From: Algoriphagus sp. Y33
GTDB lineage: Bacteria > Bacteroidota > Bacteroidia > Cytophagales > Cyclobacteriaceae
Reading direction: 5' to 3'
Assembly: GCF_014838715.1 (NCBI RefSeq)
Contig: NZ_CP061947.1
Span: 2,666,001 to 2,730,000, forward strand
Length of the DNA stretch: 64,000 nucleotides
A model generated the notes under the pieces. It did no database searches. It was not told the origin of the DNA and was given only the letters and a program-made list of their open reading frames with translations. How positions within the stretch are numbered: position 1 is the stretch's first letter; every line of letters starts with the position of its first letter. This document shows positions 44,101-52,446 of this stretch, piece after piece. The position numbers and the translations under genes are program-made.

Positions 44101-44528
44101 GCAGTATTCAGGAAGTTCAGAATGAGATAGTTTCGGAATTTGAAATCCTTGGGGATGATAAGGAATCTACGATTTATTATATCATGGAGTTGGGAGGAAG
44201 CCTAAAGGATTTTCCTGACAGTGAAAGAATTGAAGAAAACACCATCAAAGGCTGTCAATCCAAAGTGTGGCTGATCGCTGAGGAAAAGGATAACAGAGTT
44301 CATTTTCAGGCTGATTCCAACACCGACATTACCAAAGGACTGATCTCACTTTTGCTGAGGGTATTGAACTATAGAAGCCCGGAAGAGATTATAAATGCAA
44401 AGCTTGATTTCGTAGAGAGAATCGGAATGGGCTCCATTATCGGCAGCCAGCGTTCAAATGGTTTTGCATCGATGATCAAACAAATCAAACTATACGCTTT
44501 GGCTATTCAAACCAAGCAAAATGCCTGA
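44097..44528 (+). CDS. sufE: Sulfur acceptor protein SufE
   Basis: A 143-residue SufE. The sulfur-accepting Cys53 lies in IKGCQSKVWL, and the C-terminus has the family's INAKLDFVERIGMGSIIGSQ segment with SNGFASMI. It receives persulfide from SufS and hands sulfur to SufB. Translationally coupled to sufS (ATGA overlap) and followed by the DUF59 gene after 5 bases. Confidence 0.96.
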   Translation: MSSIQEVQNEIVSEFEILGDDKESTIYYIMELGGSLKDFPDSERIEENTIKGCQSKVWLIAEEKDNRVHFQADSNTDITKGLISLLLRVLNYRSPEEIINAKLDFVERIGMGSIIGSQRSNGFASMIKQIKLYALAIQTKQNA

Positions 44529-44533
44529 TAGAT

Positions 44534-44878
44534 ATGTCAACAGAAAGTAAAACAGAAGCTACATTAGGACAAGTAGAAAACCTCAAGGAAAAGGTGATTC
44601 AAGCCATTAAACTGGTATATGATCCTGAGATTCCGGTAGATGTCTACGATCTTGGCTTGATCTATGAGATCACTGTCTATCCTGTAAACAACGTATATGT
44701 GTTAATGACGCTGACTTCACCAAATTGTCCGTCGGCAGAATTCATTCCCTCAGAGATTAAGGATAAAATCCAGCAGATCCAGGGGATAAATAATGTGGAA
44801 ATCGAATTGACATTTGACCCGCCTTATTCTCAGGATATGATGTCTGAAGCAGCAAAACTTGAATTGGGCTTTCTCTAA
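44534..44878 (+). CDS. SufT-like DUF59 (MIP18 family) Fe-S assembly accessory protein
   Basis: A 114-residue protein with the DUF59 core VIQAIKLVYDPEIPVDVYDL and LTSPNCPSAEFIP, where the Cys of NCPSAE is the conserved reactive residue. Proteins of this family support Fe-S cluster maturation or carrier function and are usual companions of suf operons in Bacteroidota. It lies 5 bases after sufE and 27 bases before the bacilliredoxin gene. Confidence 0.92.
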   Translation: MSTESKTEATLGQVENLKEKVIQAIKLVYDPEIPVDVYDLGLIYEITVYPVNNVYVLMTLTSPNCPSAEFIPSEIKDKIQQIQGINNVEIELTFDPPYSQDMMSEAAKLELGFL

Positions 44879-44905
44879 TTAAGAACTTTAAAAACGAGTA
44901 ATACT

Positions 44906-45328
44906 ATGTATCCAGAAGAATTGATCGCTCCGATGAGAGCGGAACTTTCAAGTGTAGGATTTGAAGAGTTCAGAACTGCTGAGCAAGTTGCAACCCATCT
45001 TGGCCCAGACCATAAAGGCACTACCCTAGTTGTAGTAAATTCAGTGTGCGGCTGTGCGGCAGGAGCTGCCCGTCCGGGAGTGACTTACGCAGTAGAAAAT
45101 GCGAAAGTAAAACCAACTACTCTAGCTACTGTTTTTGCCGGCAATGATAAAGAAGCGGTGGATAAAATAAGAGAGCTCTGTCTTCCTTATCCTCCATCAT
45201 CACCTGCTATGGCACTATTCAAGGACGGTGAGTTGGTCCATTTCATCGAGCGTCACCACATAGAAGGAAGAAATGCAAAAATGATCGGAGACCACTTGGT
45301 GGAAGTATTCGAGCATTTTTGCGCATAA
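44906..45328 (+). CDS. BrxA/BrxB (YphP/YqiW) family bacilliredoxin
   Basis: A 140-residue thioredoxin-like protein. VVNSVCGCAAGAARPG contains the C48-G-C50 active site of the DUF1094/bacilliredoxin family. In Firmicutes these proteins reduce bacillithiol mixed disulfides; several Bacteroidota also make bacillithiol. Placed at the end of the suf operon, it may protect or reduce thiols of the Fe-S machinery. A terminator lies 5 bases after its stop, closing the operon. Confidence 0.92.
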   Translation: MYPEELIAPMRAELSSVGFEEFRTAEQVATHLGPDHKGTTLVVVNSVCGCAAGAARPGVTYAVENAKVKPTTLATVFAGNDKEAVDKIRELCLPYPPSSPAMALFKDGELVHFIERHHIEGRNAKMIGDHLVEVFEHFCA

Positions 45329-45332
45329 AACC

Positions 45333-45352
45333 AGCCCTCCGGGGCTTTTTTT
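45333..45352 (+). terminator. Rho-independent terminator of the suf operon
   Basis: AGCCC/GGGCT (45333-45337 with 45342-45346) with a TCCG loop and a T7 run, immediately after the bacilliredoxin stop. Confidence 0.85.
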
Positions 45353-45566
45353 ATTACAAAAACAATCAATCAAGTATTTACAAATGGTGACACACTGCTT
45401 AGTGGGAACGATGCCTGTACCTATTGGAATTATATAGAAAAAAAATCACTTTTCGCATGATTATTATTCCAATAGACACATTGAATCACCAATAAACGAC
45501 CTGATTTTATTATCTTACGAGCCTAATTCGAGGTTTTTTAACATAAGCAATCCAAAAAAAACACAT

Positions 45567-46853
45567 ATGTCTGAATCAGCTAAGCTTTCTTTCAAAGGAC
45601 AAGAATATGAATTTCCGGTAATCACCGGCACAGAGAATGAATCCGCGATCGATATCGCAAAACTTAGAGCTTCCTCGGGACTTATCACCCTTGACCCGGG
45701 ATACAAAAACACAGGAGCAACGACGAGTGCAATTACATTTTTAGATGGAGAAGAAGGAATTCTTCGCTATAGAGGATACAGAATTGAAGATTTGGCTGAG
45801 AAATCAACCTTTCTTGAAGTTTCGTATTTATTGATTTATGGTGAGCTTCCAACACAAGCGCAATACGAAAATTTCTCCAAAGAAATTACCCATCACACCT
45901 TGGTGCATGAGGATATCAAAAAAATTCTTGAAGGATTCCCTTCCAACGCTCACCCGATGGGAGTACTTTCTTCATTGATTTGCTCACTGACTGCATTTTA
46001 CCCCGATTCTCTGAATCCCGTGCGAAACAAAGAGGAAGTGGACATGAGCATTGTAAGATTGATTGCCAAGATGCCGACATTTGCAGCTTGGGCTTATAAA
46101 AATGAAATGGGTCATCCTGTCAATTATCCTGACAATGCACTAGACTACTGCTCAAACTTCCTGAAAATGATGTTCGCACTTCCTGCGGAGAAGTATGATG
46201 TAGATCCTGTAGTATCTGCGGCTTTGGACAAACTACTTATTCTTCATGCAGACCACGAACAAAACTGTTCTACTTCAACTGTAAGAATTGTCGGCTCTTC
46301 TCAGGCAAGCATCTATGCTTCTATTTCCGCAGGTATCAACGCACTTTGGGGCCCTCTCCACGGAGGTGCCAATCAGTCGGTAATTGAGATGCTGGAAGCA
46401 ATCAAAGCTGATGGCGGCGATGCCAAAAAATACTTAGACAAAGCCAAAGACAAAAATGATCCATTCAGATTGATGGGCTTTGGACATAGAGTATATAAAA
46501 ATTTCGATCCAAGAGCAAAAATCATTAAGAAAGCGGCTGATGATGTTTTGGAAAAATTGGGTGTTAACGATCCGGTACTCGATATCGCAAAAGAACTGGA
46601 GCAGGCTGCCCTTAACGATCAATACTTCATCGACCGTCAGCTATATCCAAACGTAGATTTCTATTCTGGAATCATCTACAGAGCTCTTGGCATTCCTACA
46701 GATATGTTTACAGTAATGTTTGCACTGGGAAGACTTCCGGGCTGGATAGCGCAGTGGAAAGAAATGCGTGAGAATGGTGAGCCTATCGGTCGTCCGAGAC
46801 AAGTATATACAGGAGAAAATGAGCGTGATTACGTATCGATAAATAAGCGATAA
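45567..46853 (+). CDS. gltA: Citrate synthase
   Basis: A 428-residue citrate synthase of the GltA length class that condenses oxaloacetate and acetyl-CoA to start the TCA cycle. The catalytic triad is visible as His265 in GPLHGGANQ, His307 in GFGHRVYK and Asp364 in NVDFYSG. It has its own terminator and 238 upstream bases, so it is monocistronic. The N-terminal ~50 residues form the small beta domain seen in type II hexameric enzymes. Confidence 0.97.
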   Translation: MSESAKLSFKGQEYEFPVITGTENESAIDIAKLRASSGLITLDPGYKNTGATTSAITFLDGEEGILRYRGYRIEDLAEKSTFLEVSYLLIYGELPTQAQYENFSKEITHHTLVHEDIKKILEGFPSNAHPMGVLSSLICSLTAFYPDSLNPVRNKEEVDMSIVRLIAKMPTFAAWAYKNEMGHPVNYPDNALDYCSNFLKMMFALPAEKYDVDPVVSAALDKLLILHADHEQNCSTSTVRIVGSSQASIYASISAGINALWGPLHGGANQSVIEMLEAIKADGGDAKKYLDKAKDKNDPFRLMGFGHRVYKNFDPRAKIIKKAADDVLEKLGVNDPVLDIAKELEQAALNDQYFIDRQLYPNVDFYSGIIYRALGIPTDMFTVMFALGRLPGWIAQWKEMRENGEPIGRPRQVYTGENERDYVSINKR

Positions 46854-46880
46854 GCGAAATTTAAACTCCCCACAGTACAT

Positions 46881-46914
46881 AAATAACCGGCTAATTTTGG
46901 CCGGTTATTTTTTT
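46881..46914 (+). terminator. Rho-independent terminator after gltA
   Basis: A perfect 11-bp stem AAATAACCGGC/GCCGGTTATTT (46881-46891 with 46900-46910) followed by T4, 27 bases after the citrate synthase stop. Confidence 0.92.
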
Positions 46915-46990
46915 AAAGTCCAAATGGAGAACTGCATCCGATATGGTATTAAATTTGAACATAACCCTCTAACTAAATTTCACACTTAAC

Positions 46991-47251
46991 ATGTCGACCC
47001 AATCACTGGACGATGCCGTGGCATTGACCAAAAAATTCACCTCGAAACCAAGTAATGAAGAGTTATTGAAGCTCTATGGACTCTATAAGCAAGCTACTGA
47101 AGGAGACAATGAAACAGAGCGTCCCGGCGGGTTTGATTTCAAAGCAGCTGCGAAATACAACGCCTGGATGAATATGAAAGGCAAATCCAAGGAAGAGGCC
47201 TCGGAACAGTATGTTCAGCTGGTGAACGAACTATCAAAAGACTACCTATAA
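46991..47251 (+). CDS. Acyl-CoA-binding protein (ACBP)
   Basis: An 86-residue, all-helical protein of ACBP length. LLKLYGLYKQATEGDNETER carries the Y-x-x-Y-K-Q-A-T-x-G-D signature and AAAKYNAWMNMKGKSKEEA the helix 3 acyl-CoA contact region (W in N-A-W-M). ACBPs hold long-chain acyl-CoA esters in the cytoplasm. The family is mainly eukaryotic but is well represented in Bacteroidota. It is monocistronic; no lipid metabolism gene is adjacent. Confidence 0.94.
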   Translation: MSTQSLDDAVALTKKFTSKPSNEELLKLYGLYKQATEGDNETERPGGFDFKAAAKYNAWMNMKGKSKEEASEQYVQLVNELSKDYL

Positions 47252-47631
47252 TTAGAATCAACTGAAAGCATCCTCCTCAATTATTGCATTAGATGAACTA
47301 GAGTCTAAAAACCAAAAATGTCCGGGCTAACTATTCAAATGTGATTTTCAGTGGAAAATATTAGACCCGGATTATGTATTAGGTTTAGTCATAGCCTGTC
47401 CCGATTTTAATGGGGAAGGGCATTAATTGCAAGAAAATCAGCCTGTTTGGAGAGTGAGTCCGCCGCGGTGGATATGGTAAACCTGCCTGACGGAAGGTAG
47501 GCTCGAAAACAGCAACGTAATGGCTGATTTTGAAGCAATCAATGGCTGAAGTAACTTGTGCGCCGTGGCGTAGAATTGCTAATGCATATTTCGGGTTAAA
47601 CACACACAGCTATAAATACAAAAAAAAGTCC
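47252..47631. other. Intergenic region with a structured element
   Basis: These 380 bases lie between the ACBP gene (plus) and the E1 gene stop (minus). They contain the palindromic element at 47422-47543. No gene is supported; the 72-codon minus frame crossing it is a product of the element. Confidence 0.6.
47422..47543. repeat. MITE-like structured element with nested inverted repeats
   Basis: Outer arms ATTAATTGCAAGAAAATCAG (from 47422) and its counterpart ending GAAGCAATCAAT (to 47543) match at about 18 of 22 positions, with AAAATCAGCC/GGCTGATTTT perfect (47434-47443 with 47522-47531). Inside are CTGTTT/AAACAG and a TCCGCCGCGGTGGA near-palindrome, then CCTGCC/GGTAGG. The element could fold into one long cruciform. 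No transposase or obvious target duplication is present. Confidence 0.6.
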
Positions 47632-50046
47632 TTATATCGCCGGAAACTTTTTTGGATCTACTTCACTCATCATAGCATAAACTTTCTCAATTACATCTTC
47701 TACACTTGGCTTGGAAAAATAATCCCCATCAGAAGAATAAGCCGGTCTATGGGCCTTTGCTGATATAGTCTGAGGCTCTGAATCCAGAAATTTAAAAACT
47801 TCCTGTCCTTCTATCACCTGCTGTAACATGTAAGCAGATCCTGCTCCCGGCACATCTTCATCTGCAAAGATTACGCGGTTGGTCTTCTTGATTGATTCAC
47901 CAATAATTCCGTGAACATCAAATGGCAAAAGAGTTTGGACGTCCAGCACCTCTATGTCAATACCCATTTCGGCAAGTTCACCAGCCGATTCCATCACCAC
48001 CCTACACATGGAACCATATGTCACAATGGTTACATCAGATCCCTCTCTAAGCACTTCCGGTTTACCCAATGCAACGGTAAATTCTCCCAGATTGAGAGGC
48101 ATTTTCTCCTTCAGTCTATAGCCATTCAAGCATTCAATGACAATGGCGGGTTCATCAGATTTCAAGAGCGCATTGTACATTCCCGCTGCCTGAGTCATAT
48201 CTCTGGGCACACAGACTACCATTCCACGCAAGGTGGAAAGAATCATTCCCATAGGTGAACCTGAATGCCATACACCCTCTAATCGATGTCCACGGGTACG
48301 CACAATCATTGGTGCTTTTTGACCTCCTTTGGTGCGATACTGAAGACAAGCTACATCGTCAGCCAGCATCTGTAGCCCATAGAGCAAATAATCAAGGTAT
48401 TGAATCTCTGCCAGTGGACGCAATCCCCGCAAAGCAGTACCTATTCCCTGGCCTATAATGGTGCATTCCCGAATACCCGTATCCGACACCCTCAATTCCC
48501 CATGCTTGGCTTGTAATCCCGCAAAAGCCTGATTTACATCACCGATTTTACCTACGTCTTCACCGAAAGTAAAGAAGCGGGGGTCTTTTTCAAGAGTTAT
48601 ATCAAAATAGGACTGTAAAATCTCTCTGCCGTCTACAAGAGGTGAATTGCTGTTGAACTTGGCAGGAACTTCCTCCACATTCAACACGCTCCATTCTGAA
48701 TGGCTATACAGATGACTATTGTATCTATCGTAATTCAAATCCGACTGCTTTGCATACCATGCTTTCAGGCCTGCCTTTGCTGCGGGAGTGTCCAATCTTA
48801 ATATCACCAACGCTTTTCTCACTGCCAACACCACATCCTTTCTAATTGGATTTATAGTCTTGGAAAGCTCTTCTGCGATTTGATTGATCACTACTTTTCG
48901 GGTACTATGTTGGGCAGCTTCTGTGAGTAGACTTACTGCCTCATTCAATTCTTTCTTGATTTCACTGGAGAATCTGGACCAAGCAGCTTCCTTTTCTTGC
49001 TTTACCTGAGCTTTGGCTTCTGCTTCAATTTTGTCCAGCGTATCTGCACTGGCTATCTCATTGCTCAGGATATATTCTCTGAATTTCGAGACACAATCCC
49101 AATCCTTTTCCCACTGAAGACGCTTTTTATCTTTATACCGTTCATGAGAACCTGAAGTGGAATGCCCTTGAGGCTGAGTCATCTCCAGTACATGGATCAT
49201 TACCGGTACATGGGATGTTCTCGCTAACTCACCGGCTTCTACGTAGGCATTTAGCAAACCTTCATAATCCCATCCATTTACACGGATTATTTCAATGCCC
49301 TTCTGCGAATCTGTTCTTTCAAAACCCGCCAGCGCATCTGAAATACTGCCTTTGGTGGTATGAAATTCATTTGGAACAGAAATACCATAGCCATCATCCC
49401 AAATAGAGATTACCATTGGCACCTGCATTACACCGGCTGCATTTATGGTTTCAAAAAACATCCCTTCAGAAGTAGATGCATTTCCGATGGTCCCCCATGC
49501 TACTTCATTTCCATTGACGGAAAACTTCTTTAAGTCCTTTAATCCCTTATTTTCCCTAAAGAGTTTGGAGGCGTATGCCAACCCAAGAAGTTTGGGTATT
49601 TGAGCTGCTGTGGGAGAAATATCCGCAGCTGAATTATACATTTTGGTTAGATCTTTCCAGCTACCATCCTCATTAAGAGAGCGGGTAGCAAAGTGACCAT
49701 TCATTAAGCGGCCTGCACTTGCGGGTTCTGCTTCCACATTGGTATAAGCGTACAGTTGAGAAAAGTACTGCTGCAAAGTCAATTCACCGATGGCGAACAT
49801 AAAAGTCTGATCCCTATAATAGCCTGAGCGAAAATCTCCGAGCCGGAAGGCTCTTGCCATTGCTATTTGGGCAACTTCCTTACCATCACCAAAAATCCCG
49901 AACTTCGCTTTCCCCATAAAAACTTCTTTCCTTCCTACTAAGGAAGCATGCCTGCTCAGCATAGCTACTCGAAAATCATCCAGTACAGCTTCTTTTGACA
50001 GGTTAGGTGAATTCAGGTTTTTCGGCACTGATTGGACTTCTGACAT
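47632..50046 (-). CDS. Fused E1 alpha/beta subunit of a branched-chain-type 2-oxoacid dehydrogenase
   Basis: An 804-residue protein from ATG 50046 (MSEVQSVPKNLNSPNLSK); 29 extra codons in the upstream frame look non-coding. The N-terminal half is E1 alpha, with GSGDG-type ThDP site GTIGNASTSEGMFFETINAA and DDGYGIS. The C-terminal half is E1 beta, with FGEDVGKIGDVNQAFAGLQ and IRECTIIGQGIGTAL. It should decarboxylate branched-chain or related 2-oxoacids with ThDP and reductively acylate a lipoyl E2 encoded elsewhere, supplying branched acyl-CoA for iso-fatty acids. Such alpha-beta fusions are common in Bacteroidota. Confidence 0.93.
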   Translation of the reverse strand: MSEVQSVPKNLNSPNLSKEAVLDDFRVAMLSRHASLVGRKEVFMGKAKFGIFGDGKEVAQIAMARAFRLGDFRSGYYRDQTFMFAIGELTLQQYFSQLYAYTNVEAEPASAGRLMNGHFATRSLNEDGSWKDLTKMYNSAADISPTAAQIPKLLGLAYASKLFRENKGLKDLKKFSVNGNEVAWGTIGNASTSEGMFFETINAAGVMQVPMVISIWDDGYGISVPNEFHTTKGSISDALAGFERTDSQKGIEIIRVNGWDYEGLLNAYVEAGELARTSHVPVMIHVLEMTQPQGHSTSGSHERYKDKKRLQWEKDWDCVSKFREYILSNEIASADTLDKIEAEAKAQVKQEKEAAWSRFSSEIKKELNEAVSLLTEAAQHSTRKVVINQIAEELSKTINPIRKDVVLAVRKALVILRLDTPAAKAGLKAWYAKQSDLNYDRYNSHLYSHSEWSVLNVEEVPAKFNSNSPLVDGREILQSYFDITLEKDPRFFTFGEDVGKIGDVNQAFAGLQAKHGELRVSDTGIRECTIIGQGIGTALRGLRPLAEIQYLDYLLYGLQMLADDVACLQYRTKGGQKAPMIVRTRGHRLEGVWHSGSPMGMILSTLRGMVVCVPRDMTQAAGMYNALLKSDEPAIVIECLNGYRLKEKMPLNLGEFTVALGKPEVLREGSDVTIVTYGSMCRVVMESAGELAEMGIDIEVLDVQTLLPFDVHGIIGESIKKTNRVIFADEDVPGAGSAYMLQQVIEGQEVFKFLDSEPQTISAKAHRPAYSSDGDYFSKPSVEDVIEKVYAMMSEVDPKKFPAI

Positions 50047-50479
50047 AGAGGTTAATTTACTAAAGTTATCCGGGTTTTGCTTTGATGATTTTTTAGGATC
50101 ACTCAAAAATAGCCAAATCCATTCTTTATGCAAATTTCAATAATATTATTTTTCAATCAAAAATTTTGAAAGAGACGCAATAACAGAATCATAACAGAAT
50201 TAAATTCTGAAAATTAACATTCAGTCAATAGAAAAAGTAGAATTATCAAAATTACGTGATGCTCTTACTCAAGTATTTAGCTCAAATAGACACTCGAAAT
50301 TATCACTGCTTAAAAGACCATTGTTAAAATATTATAAAATAATTCAGTATATATCAAAATATAATTTCGACATCTCGGTAATTTCCAAAGCATACCAAAT
50401 ACTATTCTCCATGGTGCAAATGGATAGCATCCCACTTATTATATTTGTGCCAAGTTATTTAAATCCAAATATACAAGTC
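50047..50479. other. Divergent intergenic region between E1 and alanine dehydrogenase
   Basis: A 433-base AT-rich region that should hold both promoters. A plus-strand -7-like box is present at 50440-50447. No gene is supported; an open frame that extends the alanine dehydrogenase gene upstream by 53 codons is read as non-coding because family homology starts at ATG 50480. Confidence 0.6.
50440..50447 (+). promoter_or_regulatory. ald: Candidate -7 box of the alanine dehydrogenase promoter
   Basis: TATATTTG fits TAnnTTTG and lies 33 bases before ATG 50480, which would give a leader of about 25 bases and supports that start. No good -33 TTG was found 19-21 bases upstream. Confidence 0.4.
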
Positions 50480-51598
50480 ATGATTATAGGTGTTCCGAAG
50501 GAAATCAAAAACAACGAAAACCGTGTAGCCCTTACCCCTGCCGGTGCAAAAGAATTGGTAAAAAGAGGTCATTCTGTTTACGTTCAGCATACTGCCGGCG
50601 AAGGAAGTGGCTTTCTCGATGAAGCATATGCAGAAGCAGGTGCGATTATTCTTCCTACGATTGAAGCGACTTATGAAATCGCTGAAATGATTATGAAGGT
50701 AAAGGAACCTATAGAACCTGAATATAAATTGATTAAAGAAGATCAGCTGTTGTTCACCTATTTTCATTTTGCTTCTTACGAACCATTGACTAAGGCAATG
50801 GTAGCCAGTAAGTCGGTATGTCTCGCATATGAGACAGTAGAAAAAGCTGATAGAAGCCTGCCTCTTTTGGTTCCTATGTCTGAAGTAGCCGGAAGAATGG
50901 CAGTGCAGAAAGGGGCAAATTATTTGGAGAAGCCACTTCAGGGTAGAGGAATTCTTCTAGGAGGAGTGCCTGGTGTGCTTCCTGCCAAAGTTTTGATCCT
51001 TGGAGGAGGCATAGTCGGTACACAGGCCGCTTGGATGGCTGCCGGTCTGGGAGCAGATGTGACAATTATGGATGTATCTCTTCCAAGGATGAGATACCTC
51101 GCAGACGTGATGCCCGCCAACGTGAAGACTATGATGTCCAATGAATACAATGTGCGCAAAATGATCGTAAATCATGACCTGATCATCGGTGCTGTATTGA
51201 TTCCCGGCGCAAAAGCTCCACACTTGATCACCCGGGATATGCTAAAAGAAATGCAGCCGGGAACAGTCCTAGTGGATGTGGCTGTCGATCAGGGTGGCTG
51301 TATCGAGACCTGCAAGCCTACGACGCATCAGGATCCTACTTTCATCATCGATGAGGTAGTCCACTATTGCGTAGCAAATATGCCGGGCGCTGTACCTTAT
51401 ACTTCTACGTTGGCTTTGACTAATGCCACACTTCCTTATGCCATTCAACTTGCAGAAAAAGGGTGGAAAAAGGCTGCTCAGGACAACCCTGACTTAATTC
51501 CCGGTCTGAATATAATCCACGGAGACATTGTCTACCAAGCAGTAGCAGAGGCTTTTGATATGGACTATACACCTGTGGTGAAATACCTCGCCGATTAA
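50480..51598 (+). CDS. ald: Alanine dehydrogenase
   Basis: A 372-residue enzyme from ATG 50480, beginning MIIGVPKEIKNNENRVALTP, the standard N-terminus. It interconverts L-alanine and pyruvate plus ammonia with NAD. The Rossmann motif is LILGGGIVGTQAAWMAAGLG with Asp at the end of strand 2 (VTIMD), and YVQHTAGEGSGF and HFASYEPLT contribute the active site. It is monocistronic with its own terminator. Length matches the ~370-residue family. Confidence 0.96.
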   Translation: MIIGVPKEIKNNENRVALTPAGAKELVKRGHSVYVQHTAGEGSGFLDEAYAEAGAIILPTIEATYEIAEMIMKVKEPIEPEYKLIKEDQLLFTYFHFASYEPLTKAMVASKSVCLAYETVEKADRSLPLLVPMSEVAGRMAVQKGANYLEKPLQGRGILLGGVPGVLPAKVLILGGGIVGTQAAWMAAGLGADVTIMDVSLPRMRYLADVMPANVKTMMSNEYNVRKMIVNHDLIIGAVLIPGAKAPHLITRDMLKEMQPGTVLVDVAVDQGGCIETCKPTTHQDPTFIIDEVVHYCVANMPGAVPYTSTLALTNATLPYAIQLAEKGWKKAAQDNPDLIPGLNIIHGDIVYQAVAEAFDMDYTPVVKYLAD

Positions 51599-51621
51599 AC
51601 TAAGACATTCCCACTTCATAC

Positions 51622-51656
51622 AAATCCCTTCGACGAAAATCGGAGGGATTTTTTTT
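51622..51656 (+). terminator. Rho-independent terminator after ald
   Basis: AAATCCCTTCG/CGGAGGGATTT (51622-51632 with 51641-51651, one G-T pair) and a T-run to 51656. Confidence 0.88.
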
Positions 51657-51691
51657 AAGCTTAATCTATAACACTACAGGATCCAACTTGA

Positions 51692-52438
51692 TCAAATGCT
51701 CAAAAACCCATTACACGCTTTTATAAAAGCATCCTTTCTACGGACAGAAATTTCCAATTTCAAATTATCGATGAGGGTTACATATCCGCTTTTTGCATAG
51801 CCCTTGACATAACTTAAATTGATAAGATGAGAATTATGTATCCTAAAAAAGCCATAAGTGGTTAAAATTTCTTCAAAATGTTTCAGTGTCTTGGAAACAG
51901 TATGTTTCTTCCCATCCTTGGTGAAAAGCTCTGTGTAATTTACATTGGCTTCACATCTGACAATTTCCGATATGTCTAAGAAACTAAACCCCTCTCTCGA
52001 CGGAATGCCGATCTTCTTGGGAATATTTGCAGGCGAAAGATGGCCCAGCAAGACGTTGATCCTTTCATTGAGCTGTGCTTGTTCTACCTTCTTGATAGCC
52101 TTCCGCATGGCTTTGTCAAAATCTTCCCTGTCAATCGGCTTGAGCAAATAATCTATGGCAGAAAATTTAAAGGCATCGATAGCATATTGCTCGTAGGCTG
52201 TGGTAAAGATAAGGCAGAAATCCGTAAAAGAGATAGCAGAAAGGACATCAAAACCCGTCTTGTCATACAACTGTACATCCAAAAACACTATATCGGGACA
52301 CAGGCTATCAATTCCCTTTACAGCTTCGTCGGCTGTATAGAAACATAACCGCCTTATTTGGTTGCCGTAAGGTTCCAAAAAAGCCGTCACACGGTCGATA
52401 CAATGTTGTTCGTCGTCTATTATCGCTATTGTAATCAT
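51692..52438 (-). CDS. LytTR family response regulator
   Basis: A 248-residue regulator. The receiver domain (1-120) has DDE at 8-10, phospho-acceptor Asp54 in VFLDVQLYD and LLKPID. The C-terminal LytTR DNA-binding domain (about 145-245) includes VRCEANVNYTELFTKDGKKH and FFRIHNSHLINLSYVKGY. It follows its histidine kinase gene by 8 bases. The pair diverges from the envelope/STING-like gene run at 54397, which is a plausible target but not proven. Confidence 0.95.
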   Translation of the reverse strand: MITIAIIDDEQHCIDRVTAFLEPYGNQIRRLCFYTADEAVKGIDSLCPDIVFLDVQLYDKTGFDVLSAISFTDFCLIFTTAYEQYAIDAFKFSAIDYLLKPIDREDFDKAMRKAIKKVEQAQLNERINVLLGHLSPANIPKKIGIPSREGFSFLDISEIVRCEANVNYTELFTKDGKKHTVSKTLKHFEEILTTYGFFRIHNSHLINLSYVKGYAKSGYVTLIDNLKLEISVRRKDAFIKACNGFLSI

Positions 52439-52446
52439 CGATGGAT

